DNA from: an uncultured Lachnospiraceae bacterium | Lineage (GTDB): Bacteria > Bacillota > Clostridia > Lachnospirales > Lachnospiraceae | Assembly: GCA_910586095.1 (NCBI GenBank) | Contig: CAJUHQ010000033.1 | Span: 1 to 28,861 of the forward strand | Length of the DNA: 28,861 nt | Direction of reading: 5' to 3' | Part shown: positions 16,519-23,412 of the stretch, one piece after another | Position numbering within the stretch: the stretch's first letter is position 1 | Layout of the letters: each line of letters begins with the position of its first letter | The notes under the pieces: generated by a model | Told to the model about the DNA's origin: nothing | Seen by the model: the letters and a program-made list of their open reading frames with translations, nothing else | The model's database searches: none | Position numbers and translations under genes: made by a program

Positions 16519-16713
16519 CGGTATGATACTTTCCAATGCTTGATTTTTGTGTGCCTTTTTAAGTATATATGCTAAGGTATACACAATCAGACACATCATT
16601 TTGTGAGAGACTGACAGCATTTTTTGCTGCGGGAATTGAAGTGGGACAAGATTTGATTTGTCACACGATACAGATATCGATAAGAGGAGAGAAAAAAAGG
16701 AGGTGTTTTGCAT

Positions 16714-16848
16714 ATGAAAATGACTTTTCAACCAAAAAACAGACAGCGGAAAAAAGTTCACGGATTTCGTTCTAGAATGAGCACACCAGGTGGGCGTAAA
16801 GTTTTAGCAGCCAGACGTGCAAAAGGAAGAAAGGTATTATCCGCATAG
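16714..16848 (+). CDS. rpmH: 50S ribosomal protein L34
   Basis: L34 is a tiny, very basic protein of the large ribosomal subunit. The 44 residues carry the family hallmark, MTFQPKNRQRKKVHGFRSRM at the start and STPGGRKVLAARRAKGRKVL towards the end. The first residues MK before MTFQP slightly extend the usual start; the ATG at 16714 has AGGAGGTG eight bases upstream, while the second ATG two codons later is also possible. It opens the plus-strand operon at oriC, the same place as in most bacteria. A terminator-like hairpin follows at once, so much of the transcript may stop before rnpA. Confidence 0.97.
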   Translation: MKMTFQPKNRQRKKVHGFRSRMSTPGGRKVLAARRAKGRKVLSA

Positions 16849-16853
16849 TTTAC

Positions 16854-16879
16854 AGGTCACATGTTTGTGGCCTTTTTTT
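16854..16879 (+). terminator. Terminator or attenuator between rpmH and rnpA
   Basis: AGGTCAC (16854-16860) pairs with GTGGCCT (16867-16873), including one G-U, across ATGTTT and is followed by seven T. It begins five bases after the rpmH stop and probably keeps L34 mRNA in excess over rnpA mRNA. Confidence 0.8.
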
Positions 16880-16883
16880 CTAT

Positions 16884-16924
16884 GTACATTGTATGTGGAT
16901 ATTATACGCGTACATTGTATATGG
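16884..16924 (+). repeat. Direct repeat pair before rnpA
   Basis: gtacattgtatgtgg (16884-16898) and gtacattgtatatgg (16910-16924) differ at one base and start 26 bases apart. The first overlaps TGTGGATAT (16894-16902), a one-mismatch DnaA box. The pair could be an operator for the rnpA leader. Confidence 0.5.
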
Positions 16925-17086
16925 GCACTCAAAAAGAAATATTAAAAAGCTAATGAGTGTTTAATGCGATAAGTAGAAAAAGGCTTTTCTTCTATTTTAA
17001 AGTTAGATATTGTGTAGAGCTTGCTATTTTGTCAGGATACATGGTTATCCATGAAAATCAAAAATTTTGACAATAATAAGGTTATG

Positions 17087-17440
17087 ATGAAATTTTCAGA
17101 GTCATTAAAAAAAAATAGAGATTTTAAATTTGTTTATCAACATGGAAAAAGTTATGCTAATAGATATCTGGTGATGTATGTATTAGGAAATGGATCGGAT
17201 CAGAATAGACTTGGAATATCGGTCAGCAAAAAAGTTGGAAATAGTGTTATTAGACACCATATTACTAGACTGATAAGAGAAAGTTATAGGTTGCATGAAG
17301 AAGGGTTCAATAGTGGTTTGGACATTGTTATTGTTGCGCGAGTTTATGCAAAAGATGCAGATTATTGGGACATAGAAAGTGCCTTGCTACATGTGGCAAG
17401 ACTTCATAAAAATGTACTGTCAAAGGGTGGAGGAATGTAA
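17087..17440 (+). CDS. rnpA: Ribonuclease P protein component
   Basis: This basic protein partners the RNase P RNA in trimming the 5' ends of tRNA precursors. The 117-residue chain has the family fold: MKFSESLKKNRDFKFVYQHGK at the start, RLGISVSKKVGNSVIRHHIT with the central RNR-helix, RLIRESYR and DIVIVARVYAKD. In most bacteria the helix reads RNRIKR; here it is R56-H-H-I-T-R61, so Asn, the second Arg and Lys are replaced. Close Lachnospiraceae proteins, as far as I recall, also replace the Asn and Lys. The start at 17087 (second of two adjacent ATGs) gives a six-base distance from AAGG; an in-frame upstream extension has no site. Its end overlaps yidD. Confidence 0.95.
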   Translation: MKFSESLKKNRDFKFVYQHGKSYANRYLVMYVLGNGSDQNRLGISVSKKVGNSVIRHHITRLIRESYRLHEEGFNSGLDIVIVARVYAKDADYWDIESALLHVARLHKNVLSKGGGM

Positions 17441-17723
17441 AACGAAACAATTTGGTGGGATTGCAAAAAAAAGTTTACTTGGAATTATTGTATTTTATAG
17501 AAAATATTTGTCACCGCTCAAATCGACAAAATGTCCATATTTTCCTTCTTGCTCCCAATATGGACTAGAGGCTGTGCAAAGGTATGGTGCTTTTAAAGGT
17601 GGGCTTTTGAGTATATGGAGAATTCTTCGGTGTAATCCATTTTCAAAAGGAGGTTATGATCCTGTTCCTTCTGCGATAAACTGGAATATAAAGTCATTGA
17701 TTAAAAATTTTATAAAAAAATAA
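17412..17723 (+). CDS. yidD: Membrane protein insertion efficiency factor YidD
   Basis: YidD is a small membrane-associated protein that helps YidC-dependent insertion. The diagnostic core is LLGIIVFYRKYLSPL then CPYFPSCSQYGLEAVQRYG, with the conserved CxxxPSCSxY cysteines, followed by GGLLSIWRILRCNPFSKGGYDPVP. An N-terminal amphipathic helix is visible. The start is uncertain: the frame overlaps the end of rnpA; ATG 17412 is given, while GTG 17427 would also fit and has AAAGG directly before it. No standard Shine-Dalgarno stands at proper spacing, so translation is probably coupled to rnpA. The body is clear beyond doubt. Confidence 0.93.
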   Translation: MYCQRVEECKTKQFGGIAKKSLLGIIVFYRKYLSPLKSTKCPYFPSCSQYGLEAVQRYGAFKGGLLSIWRILRCNPFSKGGYDPVPSAINWNIKSLIKNFIKK

Positions 17724-18039
17724 AACACTTTTATAAGTAAAGTGTGTCATGTAAGATGTATTTGTTTGTGTACAGACTTATAGTAAGAAAATAAGCTACA
17801 AAAGTAACATATAAATCACACAGTGAGTAGAGAAAGAGATCCTTTCTTGTTCCGTTAAAATAGCTAGCAGGATGTACGACAGTCTAAAAATTTGCTATAT
17901 TTTTGCAGGTGATTGATATTTTTGTATGCTTGAAGGTAAAAGAATAGGAATAATAGGTATAACTGTATAAGTATGGGACAGTTAGAAGTAAAATGGATTT
18001 AAAAAATATAACTAGATGTTTTAATTCAGGAGGAGTGGA
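17724..18039 (+). other. yidD-yidC gap
   Basis: In these 316 bases no gene is seen. A short hairpin, ACACTTT/AAAGTGT (17725-17745), follows the yidD stop but lacks a T-run, so it is only a weak terminator candidate. AGGAGGAG directly before 18040 is the yidC ribosome-binding site. Confidence 0.5.
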
Positions 18040-19383
18040 ATGGATTTGATGCTATTAACCCAGAATTCAACACCGATATTTCAATATATTGTCAAGCTGC
18101 TTGGCTTGATTATGAATTGCATTTTTGAATTTTTAAATTTAATTGGAATTCCTAATATTGGTTTATCAATTATTTTATTTACAATCGTAATTTATTTGTT
18201 GCTGATGCCGCTTACAATCAAACAACAAAAATTTTCTAAGCTGTCAGCGCGAATGAATCCTGAATTGCAAGTAATACAGGCAAAATACAAAGGAAAGCAA
18301 GATCAGGCTTCCATGATGGCTATGAATGCCGAAACAAAAGCTGTTTATGCAAAATATGGTGTCTCTCCTTCTGGAAGCTGTGTGCAACTTTTGATACAGA
18401 TGCCTATTTTGTTTGCTCTGTACCGCGTTATTTATTCGATGCCTGCCTATGTCACCAAAATTGGAGAGGCGTTTGGGGTACTTGCAGATAAGATTATGCA
18501 ATTTCCAGATGGTGTGGAGTATGTTAAGTCAACTTCCGCAGCAGTATATTTTTCTAAAAATTTTGATATTGTCGATAACACAAAAAATGCGATTATTGAT
18601 ACTTTAAATAAAATGTCTACAGGTGACATGTTCGCACTTTCGGACAAGTTTGGGCTTGCGGATCTGACATATCAAGGAAAGGTGATTCTTTCAAGTGGCT
18701 CTCAACGAGGGTTGATTGATATTTATAATAATTTTTTGGGATTGAATATTGGTGATTCACCTATGAATACAATGAGTACTGCTTTTGCAGAAAATAATTA
18801 TCTGCTTTTGATCGGTGCTCTTTCTATACCAATATTGTCTGCTGTAACACAATGGCTAAATTATAAATTGATGCCACAGGCAGGTTCCAATGATGATAAG
18901 ACAAAGAAAAAAGCACCTGAAAATGATACAGCAGCAGCAATGCAACAATCTATGAAGATGATGAATACAATAATGCCTATTATGTCAGCATGGTTTTGTT
19001 TGACACTTCCCGCAGGTATGGGTTTGTACTGGGTTGTTGGTGCGGTGGTTCGAAGTATTCAGCAGGTTGTAATCAACAAGCATATTGACAAGATGGATAT
19101 TGATGCAGAAATTGAAAAAAATATGGAGAAATATAAAGAAAAACTTAGGCAGCAAGGGATTGATCCAGCAAAGTTAAATGCTGCTGCACGGACAAGTACA
19201 AAAAATATTTCTTCAAAAGCTTCTTATCAAAATAGTGCCGCTAAAAGAACTCCTAAGACAGAGGAGGAAAAAGCAGAGGAAATTAAAAAGACGACAGAAT
19301 ATTACAATAGTAATGCTAAACCTGGTAGTCTCGCATCCAAAGCCAATATGGTAAAGCAGTACAATGAGAAGAATAATAAATAA
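18040..19383 (+). CDS. yidC: Membrane protein insertase YidC/Oxa1 family
   Basis: YidC inserts and folds proteins in the cytoplasmic membrane. The 447 residues have the five-segment Oxa1 core: a segment around 41-58 (IGLSIILFTIVIYLLLMPLTIKQQ is split here only as the IILFTIV and LLLMPL parts), a cytoplasmic hairpin loop (KLSARMNPELQVIQAKYKGK), the VSPSGSCVQLLIQMPILFALYRVIY signature, and three later segments near 255-275, 307-325 and 325-345. The C-terminus (about 350-447) is a long Lys/Glu/Asn-rich cytosolic tail. There is no signal peptide or lipobox, so it is not the lipoprotein form seen in Bacillus. Tyr52 stands where Bacillus and E. coli have the groove arginine. AGGAGGAG precedes the ATG. 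Confidence 0.96.
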   Translation: MDLMLLTQNSTPIFQYIVKLLGLIMNCIFEFLNLIGIPNIGLSIILFTIVIYLLLMPLTIKQQKFSKLSARMNPELQVIQAKYKGKQDQASMMAMNAETKAVYAKYGVSPSGSCVQLLIQMPILFALYRVIYSMPAYVTKIGEAFGVLADKIMQFPDGVEYVKSTSAAVYFSKNFDIVDNTKNAIIDTLNKMSTGDMFALSDKFGLADLTYQGKVILSSGSQRGLIDIYNNFLGLNIGDSPMNTMSTAFAENNYLLLIGALSIPILSAVTQWLNYKLMPQAGSNDDKTKKKAPENDTAAAMQQSMKMMNTIMPIMSAWFCLTLPAGMGLYWVVGAVVRSIQQVVINKHIDKMDIDAEIEKNMEKYKEKLRQQGIDPAKLNAAARTSTKNISSKASYQNSAAKRTPKTEEEKAEEIKKTTEYYNSNAKPGSLASKANMVKQYNEKNNK

Positions 19384-19401
19384 TGATTGGGAGAAATGAA
19401 A

Positions 19402-20262
19402 ATGGAGTATAGAGAATTTAAAGGCAGAACAAAAAGTGATGCCATTACGGAGGCATGTAGATATTTTTCAATACCGAGTGATAAATTAGATTATGAGATT
19501 ATTGATGAAGGAAAAGCAGGACTTTTTGGGATTGGTGTAAAACCTGCTATTATAAAAGCTAGGGTAAAGGAGGAAGAGCCTAGGGAGGTTATAGAACCTA
19601 TAAAACTTGCAGAGACTCCCGTTATTGCGAGTGTGAAAGCTGCTGCTGCCGCAATTGAAGATGTAGATGTGGAGGCGGTGACAAAGAAATTTTTACTGGA
19701 TGTATTTACTGCAATGAGCATGACAGTGGAGATTAAAACCACATATAATGATTCACTTCGGACGCTTGATGTGGAGCTTGACGGAGAAGAAATGGGCGTT
19801 TTAATTGGAAAAAGAGGACAGACATTGGATTCGCTTCAATATTTGATTTCTCTTGTCGTAAATAAAGGTACAAATGAGTACATACGAGTAAAGGTTGACA
19901 CAGAGAATTATCGACAAAGACGCAAAGAGACACTAGAAAATCTTGCAAAAAATATTGCTTTTAAAGTACGTAGAACAAGAAGAGCAGTGTCATTAGAGCC
20001 TATGAATCCATATGAGAGAAGGATCATTCATTCTGCACTCCAAAATGACAAGTATGTCACAACACACAGTGAAGGGGAGGAGCCATTTCGGCGTGTGGTG
20101 GTAACACCAAAAAAAGAAAATAACTATAATTCAGGAAAAGGAGGTCGTGACAATAGAGGATATAGAGGAGGTCGCGACTACAGAGGAAATAGAGAATACA
20201 ATAAAGATAACCATAGGGGAAATCGCGAACATCATGAGTCTAACACAGAACAGACAGAGTAG
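19402..20262 (+). CDS. jag: RNA-binding protein Jag/KhpB with Arg-Gly-rich tail
   Basis: Jag (KhpB/EloR) is a cytoplasmic RNA-binding protein tied to cell elongation and always near yidC. The 286 residues comprise the Jag-N domain (1-52, FKGRTKSDAITEA and GLFGIGVKPA), an acidic/Ala linker, a type II KH domain with the GKRG loop at 136-139, and an R3H domain (RRTRRAVSLEPMNPYERRIIH, with the R-x3-H spacing). The last 45 residues are an unusual RG/RD/N-rich tail with repeats like GGRDNRGYRGGRDYRGNRE. ATG 19402 is chosen because GGGAG lies eight bases upstream; ATG 19396 and TTG 19387 are in frame but too close to or upstream of that site. It starts 18 bases after yidC. Confidence 0.94.
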   Translation: MEYREFKGRTKSDAITEACRYFSIPSDKLDYEIIDEGKAGLFGIGVKPAIIKARVKEEEPREVIEPIKLAETPVIASVKAAAAAIEDVDVEAVTKKFLLDVFTAMSMTVEIKTTYNDSLRTLDVELDGEEMGVLIGKRGQTLDSLQYLISLVVNKGTNEYIRVKVDTENYRQRRKETLENLAKNIAFKVRRTRRAVSLEPMNPYERRIIHSALQNDKYVTTHSEGEEPFRRVVVTPKKENNYNSGKGGRDNRGYRGGRDYRGNREYNKDNHRGNREHHESNTEQTE

Positions 20263-20374
20263 AGATCATTATTTTGATAATACAAAGCAAATCTAACCGA
20301 CTTTAATTTGATTATCACGCTCTACATGGAAATGTGTGTTGAATTTTGTGATAAAGTACAGTATTGTTAAAAGG

Positions 20375-20415
20375 CCACACATTCAATTTCGTTGGATGTG
20401 TGGATATTTTTTCTT
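20375..20415 (+). terminator. Rho-independent terminator after jag
   Basis: CCACACATTCAA (20375-20386) pairs with TTGGATGTGTGG (20392-20403) with one mismatch across TTTCG, followed by a T-rich run. It ends the rpmH-jag transcript. Confidence 0.88.
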
Positions 20416-20426
20416 TATTTTTGATT

Positions 20427-20435
20427 TGGTATAGT
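20427..20435 (+). promoter_or_regulatory. Candidate extended -10 promoter for mnmE
   Basis: TGGTATAGT fits the TGn-TATAAT extended -10 with one mismatch; the -35 region is only a T-run. It lies just after the terminator and about 190 bases before mnmE. The evidence is weak. Confidence 0.3.
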
Positions 20436-20628
20436 ATAAAAATAGGATTAGAATAGGTTGTTTTTGAATGAACTAGCATTATATAAAATGTATTATGTTG
20501 AAAAGCTCACATTGTGCATAGGATGTTAATCTCATGATATATAGTGATGAGTTGCCAATAATAGGAATATTGTTTGTAATGCAATGTTTGGACAAATTCA
20601 CAGATTTTGACAGGAATAGGAGATTTTT

Positions 20629-22098
20629 ATGAATACAGATACAATTGTTGCAATTGCAACGGCTGCTAGTGATTCAGGGATAGGTATTGTTCGCATAAGT
20701 GGAGATACTGCCATTAAGATGGCAGATAAAATATATCATTCTAAAAACGGAAAAAAGCATTTAAGAGATGTGAATAGTCACACAATTCATTATGGTTTTA
20801 TCTATGATAAAGAAGAGCTTATTGACGAAGTTATGGTGGTAGTGATGAAGGCGCCTAACACATATACTAGAGAAGATATTGTAGAGATTGATTGTCATGG
20901 TGGAGTTCTTGTTATGCATAGAATTTTGGATATACTATTGCGTGCTGGATGCAGGCTTGCACAGCCAGGAGAATTTACAAAAAGAGCTTTTTTGAATGGG
21001 CGGATCGATCTGTCAAAGGCAGAAGCTGTTATGGACATTATTCATTCTAAAAGTGAGTTTGCTCTAAAAGCATCGGTTCGACAACTTCATGGAGTAGTTT
21101 CGGATCAAGTAAAAAAATTGCGTGCAGATATTTTGTATGAAATTGCTTTTATCGAATCAGCACTAGATGATCCAGAACATGTTAGTCTTGAGGGATATTG
21201 TGATAAACTTCAAAACAAGATAAAAGAGATTCAAAAAATACTCAAGAGATTGTTAGATAGTTGTGATAGTGGGAAAATGGTGCGTGATGGGATCAACACA
21301 GTAATTGTGGGAAAACCCAATGCTGGAAAATCATCTTTACTCAATTTACTTGTGGGTGAGGAGCGCGCGATTGTTACTCATATTGCTGGAACTACTAGAG
21401 ACGCATTAGAGGAGTCGATAAAGGTTCATGGAATAGGATTTAATATTATTGATACTGCTGGAGTGCGTGATACAGAGGATGAAGTAGAAAAAATTGGAGT
21501 GGCCAAAACAAAAGACTATGCGCAAAATGCAGATTTGATTTTGTATGTGGTAGATGCTTCTCGTGCACTAGACGAAAATGATAGAAATATTATAGATTTG
21601 ATAGCAGATAAAAAGATTATTGTTCTTTTAAATAAAATGGATTTAGATATGGTGATTTGTGAAGAAGATATTTTGAGAGCAATGTCAAAAGAAATGTGTC
21701 AAAATAGTATTCAAAGTCAAGACGAGACAAAAAAAGGATCAAATACAGAGGATGAAATAATACAACAGCAAAAAGATAAAATTCGGATTATTAGGACATC
21801 TGCTAAAGAAAATGTTGGGATAGATGCATTTGAACAGGCTGTAAAGGAAATGTTTTTTGGCGGTGAAATTGCTGTAAATGATGAAATTTATATCACCAAT
21901 CAGAGGCATAAAGAAGCACTTTGTGAAGCGTATGAGAGTATACAGATGGTGACAAGAAGTCTTATGGATCATATGCCAGAAGATTTTTATTCAATTGATT
22001 TGACAAATGCCTACATTGCTCTTGGAAAAATTCTCGGAGAGGAAGTAGGTGATGATGTTGTAGAGGAAATTTTTGGAAAATTTTGTGTTGGTAAGTAG
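20629..22098 (+). CDS. mnmE: tRNA uridine-5-carboxymethylaminomethyl synthesis GTPase MnmE
   Basis: With MnmG, MnmE modifies the wobble uridine of several tRNAs. The 489 residues show the tetrahydrofolate-binding N-domain (DTIVAIATAASDSGIGIVRISG), a helical domain, and an inserted G-domain with G1 GKPNAGKSS (228-236), G2 AGTTRD, G3 DTAG, G4 NKMD (335-338) and G5 SAK. The C-terminal FCVGK carries the catalytic Cys486. The family is usually about 450-460 long; the excess is a polar insertion (about residues 350-378, DETKKGSNTEDEIIQQQK) between G4 and G5. AGGAG lies six bases before the ATG. The expected partner gene mnmG does not follow. Confidence 0.97.
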   Translation: MNTDTIVAIATAASDSGIGIVRISGDTAIKMADKIYHSKNGKKHLRDVNSHTIHYGFIYDKEELIDEVMVVVMKAPNTYTREDIVEIDCHGGVLVMHRILDILLRAGCRLAQPGEFTKRAFLNGRIDLSKAEAVMDIIHSKSEFALKASVRQLHGVVSDQVKKLRADILYEIAFIESALDDPEHVSLEGYCDKLQNKIKEIQKILKRLLDSCDSGKMVRDGINTVIVGKPNAGKSSLLNLLVGEERAIVTHIAGTTRDALEESIKVHGIGFNIIDTAGVRDTEDEVEKIGVAKTKDYAQNADLILYVVDASRALDENDRNIIDLIADKKIIVLLNKMDLDMVICEEDILRAMSKEMCQNSIQSQDETKKGSNTEDEIIQQQKDKIRIIRTSAKENVGIDAFEQAVKEMFFGGEIAVNDEIYITNQRHKEALCEAYESIQMVTRSLMDHMPEDFYSIDLTNAYIALGKILGEEVGDDVVEEIFGKFCVGK

Positions 22099-22115
22099 AA
22101 GGTTTTCTGAATGTA

Positions 22116-22184
22116 ATGTGAGACTTAGAGTTTCTACCTGCTCACAGCAGAGGCTGTTTTACAGAGAAACTCTAAGTCTCATAT
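22116..22184. repeat. Long hairpin after mnmE
   Basis: The 20-base arm at 22116-22135 pairs with 22165-22184 with one mismatch; the core GAGACTTAGAGTTTCT/AGAAACTCTAAGTCTC is perfect. The 29-base loop holds a nested hairpin, ACAGC-AGAG-GCTGT (22144-22157). No T-run follows, so it is either an atypical terminator of mnmE or a structured/mobile repeat. Confidence 0.75.
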
Positions 22185-22247
22185 TATTAGTGTGAAAAGT
22201 ACTTCTACTTGTTTAAATTCTGGAGACTAAAATTTTATATGCGAATT

Positions 22248-22457
22248 TTATAAATAAATCGCATCAACCTTATATAATCTATCAACGATCTCATCAGTAC
22301 TTACACCTTCTCCGGCCATAATTGTATGAATTACCTGGCGGTTTGGAACACTTGCTAGGATTTCTTCAATCCACGTACTGACTTCATTATCATTACCTAT
22401 GCCTTGACGTATTTTTTCAACATACTCTTTCACTTTCGCTCTATCTATTTTATTCAA
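22248..22457 (-). CDS. Small acidic protein, possibly colicin-E9-immunity-like
   Basis: This 69-residue protein starts at TTG (22455-22457) with a good GGAGG eight bases upstream, which supports it as a real gene. It is helical and acidic, with no signal or membrane segment. The pattern EVSTWIEEILASVPNRQVIHTI, then STDEIVDRLY, resembles small Firmicutes proteins labelled E9imm peptide or colicin-immunity-like (acidic helix with WIEE, then VP plus DEIVD), but this is from memory and not tested. No toxin gene is adjacent. A weak inverted repeat (TAAAATT/AATTTTA) overlaps its stop. It is the first minus-strand gene after the mnmE end. Confidence 0.6.
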   Translation of the reverse strand: MNKIDRAKVKEYVEKIRQGIGNDNEVSTWIEEILASVPNRQVIHTIMAGEGVSTDEIVDRLYKVDAIYL

Positions 22458-22542
22458 ATATTTGTTCCTCCAATTTTTTGATTACAAAATAAATGTCTGT
22501 TATTTATTATGAAAGTCTTTGACATTCATGGTACAAATGGTC

Positions 22543-22581
22543 ATGCGGCCTGCCAGACAGCAGATTGAATATGATGTGCGT
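22543..22581 (+). repeat. Copy of the dispersed element
   Basis: It begins catgcggcctgccagacagc and matches the element at 1348 and 1426 (plus strand) and 15703 and 15780 (minus strand) in its first half. Confidence 0.5.
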
Positions 22582-22630
22582 TTTACAATGTATATTTATA
22601 AGCTATTTTGTAGTAGGAGCACAATTTAAA

Positions 22631-22840
22631 AAAGAAAATTTGTAACAGTTCAGCCATGCAAAATTGAATATACAAAATGCTGTTGGGAGCTTGCTCGCAT
22701 AAGGCATTTTGTATGTTCGATTTTATAGGGCGGACGCCCGACATGAAATAAGTTGTCGGAAATAGCCAAAATGAATTGTCAGATGGTACAATCCGACAAC
22801 TTATGAATGGGTATGGCTGAATAGTAACGAAAATTTTATA
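22631..22840. repeat. Structured element with imperfect inverted ends and internal hairpins
   Basis: The outer stem TTCAGCCAT (22649-22657) pairs with ATGGCTGAA (22813-22821) and continues outward imperfectly (aaaattt and GTnAC on both arms) to about 22631 and 22840. Inside are three further hairpins: 22659-22680 with 22704-22725 (about 19 of 22 paired, with core ATACAAAATGC/GCATTTTGTAT), GGGC/GCCC near 22728-22739, and ATAAGTTGTCGGA (22748-22760) with TCCGACAACTTAT (22792-22804), 13 bp perfect. A multi-branched fold is expected; no coding frame is present. It could be a MITE-like repeat or a non-coding RNA. Confidence 0.65.
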
Positions 22841-22863
22841 TAAGTTATTGGATTAGAATGTAA

Positions 22864-23412
22864 TTACTCTAAAAATTTCATCATTAAAAGCATATCACAG
22901 TAGGTTCCATCCTTATATTTCATATTATTTTTTTGTGTACCATAAATTTCAAAACCTAGATTTTTGTATAGACAAATAGCATGCGTATTTTCGACAGATA
23001 CTTCCAGTTCGGCTTGTTCATATCCTATGTTTTTTGCTAGTTCTAGTGCTGTAGTAAGCATTTTTCTACCAATTCCCATCCCACAATATTTTTGATATAA
23101 GGCAATGGACACACTGCATCGATGTGCGTATCTTTTGTAATTTCCAAGACTATTTATTGAACAATTTCCAACATGTTCTCCATCGATTTCTCCAAGTAAC
23201 ATAAAATCTTTCTCTGATTCTATTTGTTTTTGTATAAAATCAGTTTCTTCTTCTACAGTTAAATTGATTTCCTCAGGTTCGCGCATCAAAAATTTTGTTT
23301 CGGCCATAACAATTTTTAGATAGTCTAATAGGCGTTGCGCATCCTCCTTGTATGCATTTCTAAGTACAAGAATTTTTCCATCTTCAAGTGTATAATTTTT
23401 TTCAAATCTCAT
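22864..23412 (-). CDS. GNAT family N-acetyltransferase
   Basis: The 182-residue protein has the complete GNAT fold: an N-terminal strand-helix (ILVLRNAYKEDAQRLLDYL), a central beta hairpin (MLLGEIDGEHVGNCSIN), motif A with the acetyl-CoA pyrophosphate loop (QKYCGMGIGRKML, matching Q/RxxGxG/A) and the C-terminal ELEVSVENTHAICLYKNLGFEIYG. The nearest style is the RimJ/RimL or spermidine-acetyltransferase group, but the substrate cannot be told. The ATG has AGGAG upstream. It is the leftmost of three GNAT genes on this strand in the accessory flank. Confidence 0.88.
   Translation of the reverse strand: MRFEKNYTLEDGKILVLRNAYKEDAQRLLDYLKIVMAETKFLMREPEEINLTVEEETDFIQKQIESEKDFMLLGEIDGEHVGNCSINSLGNYKRYAHRCSVSIALYQKYCGMGIGRKMLTTALELAKNIGYEQAELEVSVENTHAICLYKNLGFEIYGTQKNNMKYKDGTYCDMLLMMKFLE

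Larger units (their letters stand above)
15638..16713. other. oriC region between dnaA and rpmH
   Basis: This 1.08-kb gap between the divergent dnaA and rpmH genes has no real gene. It contains perfect DnaA boxes at 15952, 16024 and 16238 and single-mismatch boxes at 16011, 16054, 16215 and 16258. A perfect 18-base palindrome at 16013-16030 is formed by two head-to-head boxes. A tandem tccccaaaa repeat lies near 15921-15938, and very AT-rich DNA at about 16080-16145 is a candidate unwinding element. Two copies of the dispersed element sit on the dnaA side (15703-15812) and the rpmH promoter on the other. The synteny makes this the main origin region with high likelihood. Confidence 0.88.
20263..20628 (+). 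other. jag-mnmE gap
   Basis: The gap is 366 bases without a gene. It holds the terminator at 20375-20415 and a possible extended -10 promoter at 20427-20435, so mnmE may have its own transcript. The remainder is AT-rich with nothing else recognised. Confidence 0.6.
22458..22863. other. Gap holding one dispersed element and a structured element
   Basis: These 406 bases contain no coding frame. One dispersed-element copy is at 22543-22581 and the inverted-repeat element at 22631-22840 fills most of the remainder, ending just beyond the stop of the acetyltransferase gene. Confidence 0.7.

Noticed and set aside
16510..16761. Minus-strand frame of 83 codons overlapping rpmH and its promoter
   Set aside because: It runs antisense to rpmH and through a strong promoter, and has no family resemblance.
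22700..22730. gttcgattt, resembling a tRNA T-loop
   Set aside because: No acceptor or anticodon stem surrounds it; it is part of the hairpin in the structured element.
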